A stretch of DNA of 64,000 nucleotides from NCBI GenBank assembly GCA_964612975.1, contig CAZTGC010000004.1, positions 62,001-126,000 of the forward strand, read 5' to 3'. The notes under the pieces are model-generated. The model did not search any database and was not told where the DNA came from. It worked only from the letters and a program-made list of their open reading frames with translations. Each line of letters starts with the position of its first letter. Position 1 is the stretch's first letter. This DNA comes from NZ13-RE01 sp964612975. Lineage in GTDB: Bacteria; Dictyoglomota; Dictyoglomia; Dictyoglomales; Dictyoglomaceae. The translations under genes and the position numbers were made by a program. Shown piece by piece: positions 9,217 through 18,205 of this stretch.

Positions 9217-11547
9217 TTAAACCAATTCAATATTTATCTTTTTCATTCCCTCAAGGGGAAAAATCTTTATTCCCTTTTCTGTTTTTTCCATTTTTCCTCC
9301 AGTAATACTTTTTAATTCGAATATATTAAATAGCAATATAGAAAATAGTTTACCTGATAATTTTATGATCTGAATTTCAATATCCTTTCCATTCCTAGTT
9401 AAATCTATCTTTAATTCTAAATCTTTATTTAAATTATATACTTCACAAGTTGACTTTTTATTATCTTCAGGATCAAAAACATATAAGACAACATTATTAG
9501 CATAATCATAATCTGGTTTCTCTTTATTATTTCCAACGGGTATAATACTTCCAGGTCTTACCATAAGGGGTAGGGAAAAATAATTGAACTTCTCTTTATA
9601 CCATCTCCCACCCTCTCTTTTTTCTCCAGTAATAAAGTTTGTCCAAATACCCCCTTTAGGTAGATAATACTCCACCTCTCCCTCTTCAGAAAATATAGGT
9701 GCAACAAGTAAAGCATCTCCAAGCATATATTGCCTATCAAGGAAATGGCAAGTAGGATCTTCCTCAAACTCAAGAACCATTGCCCTCATCATGGGCACTC
9801 CTCTCTTTACTGCTTCCATGACTTGAGTATAAAGATAGGGCATTAGTTGACATTTTAGATTTACAAAAAATCTTAATACGTCAACGGATTCCTCATCATA
9901 AAGCCAAGGCACTTTATAATCATGATTTCCATGAAGTCTTGAATGGGAAGAAAGAAGTCCAAAGGCAACCCACCTTTTATAAAGGTCAGGAGTTGCAGAA
10001 CTATCAAACCCTGCTATATCATGACTCCAAAAAGCAAATCCACAAAGTCCCAAGGATAAGCCTCCCCTTAAGGTTTCTGCCATTGACTCATACGTGGATA
10101 GGCAATCTCCTCCCCAATGAACTGGAAATTTTTGGCTTCCTGCTGTTGCCGACCTTGCAAATACTATAGCATTTTCTTCCCCCAATTCTTCTTTTAAAGT
10201 CTCAAAAACTGTTTTGTTATAAAGATAGGCATAAAAATTGTGCATCTTTTCAGGATCTGAACCATCATAGTAAATTACATTAGTAGGTATTCTTTCTCCA
10301 AAATCTGTTTTAAATACATCTACCCCCATCTTTATCAAATTTCTTAATTTCTCAGAGTACCATTTCCTTGCAAAGGGATTGGTAAAATCAACAATTCCCA
10401 TTCCAGGCTGCCAATCATCCGTTTGCCAAACACTTCCATCAGATTTTTTCAATAAATATCCCTTCTCCCTTCCTTCCTCAAAAAGTCTTGATCTTTGGGC
10501 AATATATGGATTTATCCAAACACATATCTTTAAACCTTTTTCCTTCAATCTTTTAAGCATTTTCTCTGGATCATGAAAAATTCTATCATCCCATTCAAAG
10601 TTTACCCAATGATATTCCCTCATCCAAAAACAATCAAAATGAAATACATGTAGAGGTATATTCCTTTCTATCATTCCTTCAATAAAGCTTGTTACAGTCT
10701 TTTCATCATAATCGGTTATAAAAGATGTGGTAAGCCAAAGGCCAAAGGACCAAGGAGGAGGAAGAAAAGATCTACCAGTAAGGAGGGTATAATTCTCTAA
10801 AACTTCTTTTAAATTATCTCCTCCTACTACAAAATAATTAATTTTTTCTCCAGAAACACTAAATTGAACCCTTTCTACATTCTCAGTGGCAATTTCAAAG
10901 GAAACCCTATCAGGATGGTTAACAAATACACCATAACCCTTATTTGTTATGTAAAAGGGAATATTTTTATATGTTTGACCAGAAATGGTACCTGCATCTG
11001 CATTCCACATCTCTATGCTCTGTCCATTCTTAATAAAGGGACCAAACCTTTCTCCAAGCCCATATACCAATTCTCCCACAGAAAGATTTAGATTTTCCAC
11101 CATATAGGTCTTCTTAGTTTCATCTATAGCATAAGCCATATTTTTATAACCCGAAGAAGTTAGTTTCCTATCTTTCCAATAAAAAGTATATTTAAAAGTG
11201 CCCTTTTTATTTATTTCTAATTTTAATTCTCCTGCCTTTAGTATGAGAGAGTCTTCCCTCTCAAAAATCTCTGGTTTATAGTTTTCATCTCTATATATTT
11301 CAAAATTTGGTCCTTTTTCTAGGATTCCTTTAAAATGATAGGATTTAACCTCTATAACATTAGGAAGGGGCGCTGAAAAATGGATCTCAAAAAGAGGACC
11401 AAAAAGAGTTTCCCCTCTATTTTTTACAAAGGTAGAGGGAGCATAAACTACAATTTCTTTTTCTCCTATCTCATAGTCCCATACCATACATGGATAATAA
11501 AGCTTTATTCCCTCTCTTATTCTCCAATATCCATCGGTAAATTTCAT
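9217..11547 (-). CDS. yicI: GH31 alpha-xylosidase (YicI type), cytoplasmic
   Basis: The 776-residue protein matches YicI in length and layout. The nucleophile motif is KTDFGERIP with Asp415; YicI uses Asp416. The acid/base Asp481 lies in HWGGDCLSTYESM. No signal peptide is seen, so it acts inside the cell, releasing alpha-linked xylose from the non-reducing end of imported oligosaccharides such as xyloglucan fragments. The ATG at 11547 has a strong GGAGGAAA site. A TTG eight codons upstream would overlap the GH3 gene and lacks such a site. It follows the GH3 gene by 16 bases and is probably co-transcribed. The GERIP motif favours alpha-xylosidase over alpha-glucosidase. Confidence 0.93.
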   Translation of the reverse strand: MKFTDGYWRIREGIKLYYPCMVWDYEIGEKEIVVYAPSTFVKNRGETLFGPLFEIHFSAPLPNVIEVKSYHFKGILEKGPNFEIYRDENYKPEIFEREDSLILKAGELKLEINKKGTFKYTFYWKDRKLTSSGYKNMAYAIDETKKTYMVENLNLSVGELVYGLGERFGPFIKNGQSIEMWNADAGTISGQTYKNIPFYITNKGYGVFVNHPDRVSFEIATENVERVQFSVSGEKINYFVVGGDNLKEVLENYTLLTGRSFLPPPWSFGLWLTTSFITDYDEKTVTSFIEGMIERNIPLHVFHFDCFWMREYHWVNFEWDDRIFHDPEKMLKRLKEKGLKICVWINPYIAQRSRLFEEGREKGYLLKKSDGSVWQTDDWQPGMGIVDFTNPFARKWYSEKLRNLIKMGVDVFKTDFGERIPTNVIYYDGSDPEKMHNFYAYLYNKTVFETLKEELGEENAIVFARSATAGSQKFPVHWGGDCLSTYESMAETLRGGLSLGLCGFAFWSHDIAGFDSSATPDLYKRWVAFGLLSSHSRLHGNHDYKVPWLYDEESVDVLRFFVNLKCQLMPYLYTQVMEAVKRGVPMMRAMVLEFEEDPTCHFLDRQYMLGDALLVAPIFSEEGEVEYYLPKGGIWTNFITGEKREGGRWYKEKFNYFSLPLMVRPGSIIPVGNNKEKPDYDYANNVVLYVFDPEDNKKSTCEVYNLNKDLELKIDLTRNGKDIEIQIIKLSGKLFSILLFNIFELKSITGGKMEKTEKGIKIFPLEGMKKINIELV

Positions 11548-11563
11548 AAAAATTTCCTCCTTC

Positions 11564-14380
11564 CTACTCAAATTTAAACCAATTTAACTTTAATCCCTTT
11601 TCTCCTTTTATGCATAGGTCCTGTAAATCTAAAATTTCCGTTAAATCAAAACTTACCTCCTTCCACTCCTCTTGAGTATCCAATACAGGGAAGGAAAATT
11701 CTTTGCTAATTTTGCTAAAATATAAAATTATCTTGGATTGAGAGGAAGAAGAAAGTTCCATTCTTATCCCCTTGGCTCTCCTCTTGAATTCCAAATCCCT
11801 AAAGAGGATCCATGAATCTTCTCCTGTAAATAGAATATATGTACTTTCAAAGTCTTTCTTAGTTTCAAAATTAACTCTACTACAATCGTCAAAATTAAAA
11901 GCTAAAATTTTCCCAAAAGGATCTCTAATTTTAGCCTCTTCTCCTTCCACAAAGATTCTTTCCCCCAGTCTTATATCTTGGAAGGAAGCCCCAATTAAAA
12001 TCTCATACTCTCCCTTTTCTACTAAATATCCTTCGCTTCTTACGTCCCAAATAAATAATTCTGATACAGGAATAGATATATCTACTTCTATTTTTCTTCC
12101 CATGGGTATGAAAATTCTTCTAAATCCCTTAAGTTGAAGTTTTGGCCTTTTTATCTTGGAATTTAAAGCCCTTATATAAACTTGGGGGACCTCTTCAGAA
12201 TCCATATCTCCAATATTCTCTATTTCAAAGGTCAATTTAATTTCATCATTAACACTAAATTTTTTGGAGTTTATTCTAAGATTTTTGTACTCGAATTGGG
12301 TATAGGAAAGTCCATGTCCAAAGGGGAATAAAGGTTCTTTGTCAAAATACATATATGTTCTTTTTCCCCTAATAACATCATAATCTTCTATGGGAGGGAT
12401 ATCTTGAATTGACTTATACCAAGTCATATTTAACCTTCCTGCAGGAGAATAATTTCCAAGAAGGACGTCAGAGAGGGCACTTCCCAATTCCTGTCCTCCA
12501 TGGGAAGTCCAAATTATAGCAGGTATATTTTCCTTTGCCCAATTTATGGCATAAGGATAGCTACTAACTACAATTAAAACTACATTATCATTTCTTCTAT
12601 ATACTTCTCTTATCAACCTTTCCTGATGTTCAGGAAGAACAATATCTAACCTATCCACCTCTTCTCTTCCATTTACTAAGGGATTATTTCCCACAGAAAC
12701 TATTGAAATATCACATTGAGAGGATAGAGCGGATGCTCTTTCTATACCATCCTCTATTTTCTCAATTATAAATTTCTCCTCTAAAATATTCTCAAAACTA
12801 TCTTTAAATTTAATAATATTCCCATTATTTTCATCTAAATAGGCATATTTTCCATTCCAAGTTTTAATAATAAAAGTTCCATCCTCTAAGGGATCTATAC
12901 TAAATAATTCCTTTACAAACCAACCAAAAACTTCATCCGAAGCAGAAGAGATGGTGAGATTAGAATCGTCACAGGTTAAGTATCTATTATTTGATAAGGA
13001 TAGAAGGCTTTTATTTCCCCATCCCCAATCAATTAATTTAAAAGTTTCTTCTAAGAAAACACTATCCCCTTGGGCCCAAATAGGACTTGCGTTGGAGTTT
13101 AAAACCCTTAAGTATTTATTGTTTTTAACAGATTTAATTGCCACTATATCATAGGAATCATCATAATAAATTTCCTTATCATAAAATTTATTTATAATGC
13201 CCTGTAAAATTGAAATCTTATAAGGATAAGTTCCACTATACCAGTCATTATAGTTCTTATTAGATAGAGGACCTAAAACTGCAATTTTTTTAATATTTTC
13301 TTTTTTAATAGGTAAGAACTTATTGTTATTTTTTAAAAGCACAATAGATTTTAATGCAGAAAGGTAAGCAAGCTCCGAGTGTTCCTTTGCACAAATTTGA
13401 GTAGGAGGCACATAAAATCTTTTATCTATTTCCTCATCAAATAAGCCCAATCTCAATCTTACCCTTAAAATATTAAAAACTGCTCTATCAATATCTTCCT
13501 CACTTATAAGACCATTTTCTAAAGCCTTTTTAGCAGAATCAATCACAAGATTAGGATCATCAGTAAAACAATCTATGCCCGCCTTTAATGCATAGGCCAA
13601 GGTTTCATAATGATTTTCAAAAGTATGATGAGATGTAACTGTTTGGCTAAAATCCATAGCATCCGTCACCACAAATCCAGAAAGTCCAAATTTATCTTTA
13701 ATTACCCTTTTCACAATTGAATTCAGAATACATGGTATCCCATTTACCGCATTATAAGCAGTCATTATACAAGGAGCCTTCCCCTTTTGTATAACTCTCC
13801 TAAATACATCAAGATAATATTCATACATATTTCTTGGATCAATATTTGCAGAAAATTTATCTCTATCCTTTTCATTATTATTGGCAAAAAAATGTTTAGG
13901 AGTCATAGCCACTTTAAGGTAAAGGGGGTCATTCCCTTGTAATCCCTGAATATACGAAGAGGCCATTTCTCCAGCTAAAAAGGGATCTTCCCCATAACCT
14001 TCTTCTGTACGTCCCCACCGGGGATCTCTTAATAGGTCAACAGTGGGAGCCCATAACATAAGTCCACCTATTTTCCCTCTCATATAAAAGTAAGCTCTTG
14101 CCTCTTTAGAAACTACCTCTCCAATCCTTCTCATAAGTTCTGTATCAAAGGAAGATGAAAGACCAATGGGTTGAGGAAAAATTGTTGCCTTTCCAAGCCA
14201 TGCTACTCCATGGGCAGATTCTCCTCCCACATAAAATTCTCCTATCCCTAATCTTGAAATCCCTGCCTGTCTTGTGGGAAGAAATCTTATCTTTTCTTCA
14301 AGGGTTAAACGAGACAAAAGATCCTTAACCCTTTCTTCTATAGATAAAGATAAGTCTTGAGATGGAAATTCTACAGTCAT
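11564..14380 (-). CDS. GH3 family glycosidase with beta-trefoil-like insertion
   Basis: The 938-residue protein has no signal peptide. The GH3 barrel (about 1-330) includes KHFFANNN and the nucleophile Asp240 in GFVVTDAMDF. The second domain is interrupted at about 411-541 by a segment with repeated NNKYLRV, NNRYLTC and NGKYAYLDENNG units, typical of a fascin-like beta-trefoil. It resumes with SIVSVGNNP and ends with an Fn3-like domain (about 690-790). Residues about 815-938 form a C-terminal beta-rich, carbohydrate-binding-like region. GH3 enzymes include beta-glucosidases, beta-xylosidases and arabinosidases; which one cannot be fixed here. The ATG at 14380 follows GGGAGG; a start 14 codons upstream lacks a site. 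It forms an operon with the alpha-xylosidase gene. Confidence 0.88.
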   Translation of the reverse strand: MTVEFPSQDLSLSIEERVKDLLSRLTLEEKIRFLPTRQAGISRLGIGEFYVGGESAHGVAWLGKATIFPQPIGLSSSFDTELMRRIGEVVSKEARAYFYMRGKIGGLMLWAPTVDLLRDPRWGRTEEGYGEDPFLAGEMASSYIQGLQGNDPLYLKVAMTPKHFFANNNEKDRDKFSANIDPRNMYEYYLDVFRRVIQKGKAPCIMTAYNAVNGIPCILNSIVKRVIKDKFGLSGFVVTDAMDFSQTVTSHHTFENHYETLAYALKAGIDCFTDDPNLVIDSAKKALENGLISEEDIDRAVFNILRVRLRLGLFDEEIDKRFYVPPTQICAKEHSELAYLSALKSIVLLKNNNKFLPIKKENIKKIAVLGPLSNKNYNDWYSGTYPYKISILQGIINKFYDKEIYYDDSYDIVAIKSVKNNKYLRVLNSNASPIWAQGDSVFLEETFKLIDWGWGNKSLLSLSNNRYLTCDDSNLTISSASDEVFGWFVKELFSIDPLEDGTFIIKTWNGKYAYLDENNGNIIKFKDSFENILEEKFIIEKIEDGIERASALSSQCDISIVSVGNNPLVNGREEVDRLDIVLPEHQERLIREVYRRNDNVVLIVVSSYPYAINWAKENIPAIIWTSHGGQELGSALSDVLLGNYSPAGRLNMTWYKSIQDIPPIEDYDVIRGKRTYMYFDKEPLFPFGHGLSYTQFEYKNLRINSKKFSVNDEIKLTFEIENIGDMDSEEVPQVYIRALNSKIKRPKLQLKGFRRIFIPMGRKIEVDISIPVSELFIWDVRSEGYLVEKGEYEILIGASFQDIRLGERIFVEGEEAKIRDPFGKILAFNFDDCSRVNFETKKDFESTYILFTGEDSWILFRDLEFKRRAKGIRMELSSSSQSKIILYFSKISKEFSFPVLDTQEEWKEVSFDLTEILDLQDLCIKGEKGLKLNWFKFE

Positions 14381-14421
14381 AATAACCTCCCTTTTAAAAG
14401 AAAATGTTTCCAATATTTTCA

Positions 14422-14450
14422 ATTATAGAAAATTATCGTTTAATAGACAA
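14422..14450 (-). promoter_or_regulatory. Putative promoter of the GH3-alpha-xylosidase operon
   Basis: On the minus strand, TTGTCT (14445-14450) and TATAAT (14422-14427) are separated by 17 bp. This is about 40 bases upstream of the GH3 start. Confidence 0.7.
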
Positions 14451-14889
14451 AAAGTAATTTGAAGGAAATTAATTAGCTGATATCTAATCACTTCTTACCC
14501 CTTTTTTTCTTGCTTATCCTCATCTTTATCAATACACCTTAATGAATCTAAATTCAACTCTTTCTTCTCATCTCTAAACATCTTATCTATCTTCTCTCTA
14601 TAAGATTTTCAACTTATTAAACCTTATGACAAAATTCCTTAATAAAGGATATGTGAATTCTCTATTAAAAGGACACCTATATAGAAGTCAACCCTGGAGC
14701 TAGGAGTGGAGTAATCTTGTTTATTTTAAAACAAAGAAAGAGATAGAGGGGAATGTATTATTAAAAATTGGCAAAATGCCGCCGAAAAGCTTTAAAATAA
14801 AAAAAGAAAGGCAAGAGGGGAGGGTATGGGAAATTGTGCAAAAAGAAAGCTTTCATCTCCTATTTAATTTCCTTCAACTAAAACAACCT
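14451..14889. other. Long gene-free stretch with a possible gene remnant
   Basis: About 440 bases separate the GH3 promoter from the end of the DUF4129 gene. No intact gene or convincing terminator is visible. On the minus strand, 14495-14608 reads as a 37-codon tail rich in Lys, Asp and Glu (YREKIDKMFRDEKKELNL near its start) that ends in TAA and is stopped just upstream. It could be the remnant of a lost gene. A TTGACT hexamer near 14680 on the minus strand has no good -10 partner. Confidence 0.4.
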
Positions 14890-16140
14890 TCATTTCTTCC
14901 CTTCCATCATTTTTTTATAAAGAGCAAGAAAATCTTTAACCAATTGAGAAGAAGGATTTTTTATATTATATCTTACAAAAATATAAATTTCTCTTAATTG
15001 GGATAATATTTTAGGATCAAAAATATTTTTAGTTTTTTCATATATATCAAGGGTAGTATGGGATGGCAAAATTTCTACCCCTCTTTTCTTACTTTCCAAA
15101 AGATATTTTTTGTAATATTCCCTTATGGCATTAAAGTCTCTTCTTCTAATTAATGTAAGAATTCTACGGAAAAGATTTTTGTCAGGAAAAATAAATTCTT
15201 TTTCCTCTTTATATATTTCTTCCTTTTTAGAGGAACTACCCTCTCTTTTTATAAGCCAGAAAATAATTGCTACTGCTATAGAGACAATCAAGAGAGAAAA
15301 ACCTATTATTAGTAGGGTATCCAGAAGATTCCAAGGCTTTCCTTTTCCCATTAAGAATTTAAACATATCTCTAATTTTTGAAAGATCTAAGGATTCAAAT
15401 CTATGGGGGGTTATTTTAATTATCCCCCTTGAGGAAAGAAAGAGAATTACAAAGTGAATCAATTTTTGCACAAGATATCCAATAATAATAAAAATAACTC
15501 CAAAAGCAACTATAAATATATTTATCAGAAAATTGAAACTTTCTAAAATCAATGTGAAGATTGTATTCCTGATATAGGAAATGCTTAAAATTATTGATAA
15601 AAATATAATACCAATACCATATCTCATATTGATTATAATAATTCTTTTATCCAAGGGATTGTATTCAAGATATCTTAATATTCTTAATAAAAATACAGAG
15701 GTAACAAAATAAATAAAGAGATATGGAAGCACAAAATTCTCTACATCTAAAAATTTCTCAGGAGAATATATCAAAAATATTGAAATAAAAAGAATAAAAA
15801 ATGCTATGGGGAGAGATCTTCTGAAAAAGTCCATAAAATTTCCATATTTAACTTCTTTTAAATCTTTATAAAGCAACTGGAAAACATAAAGGGAAAAAAT
15901 TAAAAGGAGAGCTTTATCAAATAAGGAGTAATATAAAAGGATGGGGATAAGGAAAAAAAGAAAAGAGAGGAAGAATAGTCTCTTATTTTTTCTTAAATAA
16001 AGGGCAATGGAAGAGATGAGAAACAGAATAAAAAAGATGAATTCATTTAGAGTAATATTAGAAATTATAATAAAGGCAGAGGATAGAATAGAAAAGGCAA
16101 AGGAAAGATTAGAAAGTAAATTAAGATACAAAAGCCCCAT
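14890..16140 (-). CDS. Membrane protein with C-terminal DUF4129
   Basis: The 416-residue protein has about eight hydrophobic helices in the first 250 residues and one more at about 275-298. A cytoplasmic C-terminal part follows (NLFRRILTLIRRRDFNAIRE, then HTTLDIYEKTKN), which resembles DUF4129. Genes of this kind usually follow moxR and DUF58 genes, as here. The three proteins are thought to form a membrane-linked assembly, maturation or stress module, but the biochemical role is not established. The start overlaps the end of the DUF58 gene by 20 bases, which indicates coupled translation. It is the last gene of the operon that begins with rhaI. Confidence 0.8.
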   Translation of the reverse strand: MGLLYLNLLSNLSFAFSILSSAFIIISNITLNEFIFFILFLISSIALYLRKNKRLFFLSFLFFLIPILLYYSLFDKALLLIFSLYVFQLLYKDLKEVKYGNFMDFFRRSLPIAFFILFISIFLIYSPEKFLDVENFVLPYLFIYFVTSVFLLRILRYLEYNPLDKRIIIINMRYGIGIIFLSIILSISYIRNTIFTLILESFNFLINIFIVAFGVIFIIIGYLVQKLIHFVILFLSSRGIIKITPHRFESLDLSKIRDMFKFLMGKGKPWNLLDTLLIIGFSLLIVSIAVAIIFWLIKREGSSSKKEEIYKEEKEFIFPDKNLFRRILTLIRRRDFNAIREYYKKYLLESKKRGVEILPSHTTLDIYEKTKNIFDPKILSQLREIYIFVRYNIKNPSSQLVKDFLALYKKMMEGKK

Positions 16141-17257
16141 TTTTCTTACCCTTTATAAAATATTTCATTATATTAGGGGAAATAAACTCAAGATTATCGG
16201 AATAGAAGGATATAAGAATAATTCTATTTAATTCATAATTTAGAGAATTTATATAAGGAATATACTCTTTTAAAACTTGGGGGGTTATAATCACATAAGT
16301 TGAGATAAAGGGCTTCTTTCCAAGGTAAATCCTAAGTATATTTTCCAAGGGCATATTAACATTATAAGAGATTCTTCCTAAGTACTCTAAAAAATTCGAA
16401 AGATGTAAATCTCCTGAGGAAGGATATATTACATTTTCTTCCCGTGGAAAACCATATATTAAAGCATTTGTGGTAAAACCAAAGGGTATTTTCCTTTCAT
16501 AGAAAATTTCTCCTACTCCCCTTGCTATTGATATACAAGATTCTATAACAGATTCATCAATTTTTAGCCAGTAGGGTCTTGAACATTCCACATTTAGAAT
16601 TATCATGGAATTATTCTCATAGGTGAAATCAAAATTTTTCACCATAAGTTCTCCATGTTTAAGGGATAAAGGCCAATGAATAGTTTTTGCTGGTTCTTGA
16701 CCTGTATATTCTCTTATTCCAATAATCATTATAGGATCCTCAATAATCCATCTTTTAACACTAACATCTCCATTATAATCTCCATAAGGAATGATCTCCT
16801 TTTCAATATCCATTTTCTTAGGTAGTACCACAATTTCCTGATTCACCAAAAAATTTTTAGAAACCACATTTAATCCCAAAAAATCTCCCCCCAATAAAGA
16901 GATCTCCCCAAATATATATCTTCCTCGAGAGTTACATATTGCCTTGTAACTCCTTTTTATTCTTTGAAAGGGAAGAAGAAAAAAGGTCATGGTATGATAG
17001 AAAAATCCCTTGGCAATAGATTTCTCCAATTTGAATTTATATTCCAAGATTGAGGGTAATTGCTCTATTACTTGCAGAAAGGTTATAGGTATAATCTTTC
17101 TATTCTCTATAATGGTAGTTATAGTAAATTCTTCCCCAATTTCCAAAACCTTTTTGGAAAGCTCCCTGGTATGGTAGATATTGGAAAGAATATACTTTTG
17201 AGAAAAGATATTGATTATTATACCCAAAAGAATAAGAAAGAAGAGCAAATATATCAA
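16121..17257 (-). CDS. DUF58 protein
   Basis: The 378-residue protein starts with a hydrophobic helix (MIYLLFFLILLGIIINIF). A beta-rich N-terminal part is followed by the DUF58 signature GIREYTGQEPAKTIHWPLSLKHGELMVKNF, written here in pieces: GIREYTGQEPAK then IHWPLSLKHGELMV. The remainder is a von Willebrand A-like fold in this family. DUF58 proteins pair with MoxR ATPases; the moxR gene is directly upstream. The start is TTG at 17257 with GGAGGAAG ten bases before it, overlapping the very end of moxR by leader only. No MIDAS motif is obvious to the eye. Confidence 0.83.
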   Translation of the reverse strand: MIYLLFFLILLGIIINIFSQKYILSNIYHTRELSKKVLEIGEEFTITTIIENRKIIPITFLQVIEQLPSILEYKFKLEKSIAKGFFYHTMTFFLLPFQRIKRSYKAICNSRGRYIFGEISLLGGDFLGLNVVSKNFLVNQEIVVLPKKMDIEKEIIPYGDYNGDVSVKRWIIEDPIMIIGIREYTGQEPAKTIHWPLSLKHGELMVKNFDFTYENNSMIILNVECSRPYWLKIDESVIESCISIARGVGEIFYERKIPFGFTTNALIYGFPREENVIYPSSGDLHLSNFLEYLGRISYNVNMPLENILRIYLGKKPFISTYVIITPQVLKEYIPYINSLNYELNRIILISFYSDNLEFISPNIMKYFIKGKKNGAFVS

Positions 17258-17260
17258 TCT

Positions 17261-18205
17261 CTATACTTCCTCCATAGGGACCTTTGCACTTTCAAGAATC
17301 ATCTTCACAGACTCATATATATCCTTACTCCTTGATGCTCCTAAGGTTATTATTCTATGATTTAGGATGTAAGGAGCAAGTCTTTTAATATCCTCAGGAA
17401 TAATATAGTCCCTCCCTTGAAAGAGGGCATAGACTTGACATCCCTTAAAAAGAGCAATACTTCCCCGAGGACTCACTCCTAACTGAATGGTATCAGAATT
17501 TCTTGTTTTTTCAATGATATCTAAAAGATAGTCCATTACTTCTTTAGATATTTTTACACCACTATAATTTCTTCTTACATAATCTATCTCCTCTTTACTC
17601 ACCACTGTCTCTATATTCTCTAAAAGATCTAAACGCTTGTTTCTATTTATAATCTCCACCTCTTCCCCTCTACTGGGATAACCAATTTTTATCCTTATGA
17701 AGAATCTATCAAGTTGTGCCTCGGGAAGGGGAAAGACCCCATAAGTCTCTAAGGGATTTTGGGTGGCAAGAACCATAAAGGGATCAGGAAGTCTTCTTGT
17801 AACTCCATCTACTGTTATTTGTCTCTCCTCCATAGCTTCCAAGAGGCTTGATTGGGTCCTTGGAGTTGCTCTATTTATTTCATCTGCTAATATAATATTG
17901 GCAAAGAGTGGTCCCGACTTAAATTCAAAATCTCCTGTCTTTTGATTATAGAAATTTATTCCCGTAAGATCTGAGGGAAGTAAATCTGGAGTAAACTGTA
18001 TTCTCTTAAAATCCCCACCAATAGTCCTTGCAAAGGCTTTAACCATTAGAGTTTTACCAAGTCCAGGGAAATCCTCAATAAGCACATGCCCCCCACAAAT
18101 AAAGGATATAGTGATCAATTCAATAATATCTTCTTTTCCCACTATAATCTTTGATATATTATTTATAATTTTGCTCTTAAAATTTATATATGCTTCAATA
18201 TTCAT
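17261..18205 (-). CDS. MoxR family AAA+ ATPase
   Basis: The 314-residue protein has Walker A (EDFPGLGKTLMVKAFA), Walker B with the sensor region (ILADEINRATPRTQSSLLEAM), sensor 1 (VLATQNPLE) and the arginine-finger region (PEAQLDRF). MoxR ATPases act as chaperones that mature or activate partner complexes, usually with a DUF58/VWA protein, and the DUF58 gene follows after three bases. The ATG overlaps the stop of rhaB by four bases, so this module is translationally coupled to rhamnose catabolism. That pairing is unusual. No evidence of transfer or damage is seen. Confidence 0.92.
   Translation of the reverse strand: MNIEAYINFKSKIINNISKIIVGKEDIIELITISFICGGHVLIEDFPGLGKTLMVKAFARTIGGDFKRIQFTPDLLPSDLTGINFYNQKTGDFEFKSGPLFANIILADEINRATPRTQSSLLEAMEERQITVDGVTRRLPDPFMVLATQNPLETYGVFPLPEAQLDRFFIRIKIGYPSRGEEVEIINRNKRLDLLENIETVVSKEEIDYVRRNYSGVKISKEVMDYLLDIIEKTRNSDTIQLGVSPRGSIALFKGCQVYALFQGRDYIIPEDIKRLAPYILNHRIITLGASRSKDIYESVKMILESAKVPMEEV

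Noticed and set aside
14670..14690. TTGACT as a promoter for a small RNA in the gene-free stretch
   Set aside because: No convincing -10 box lies at a suitable distance, and no terminator follows.
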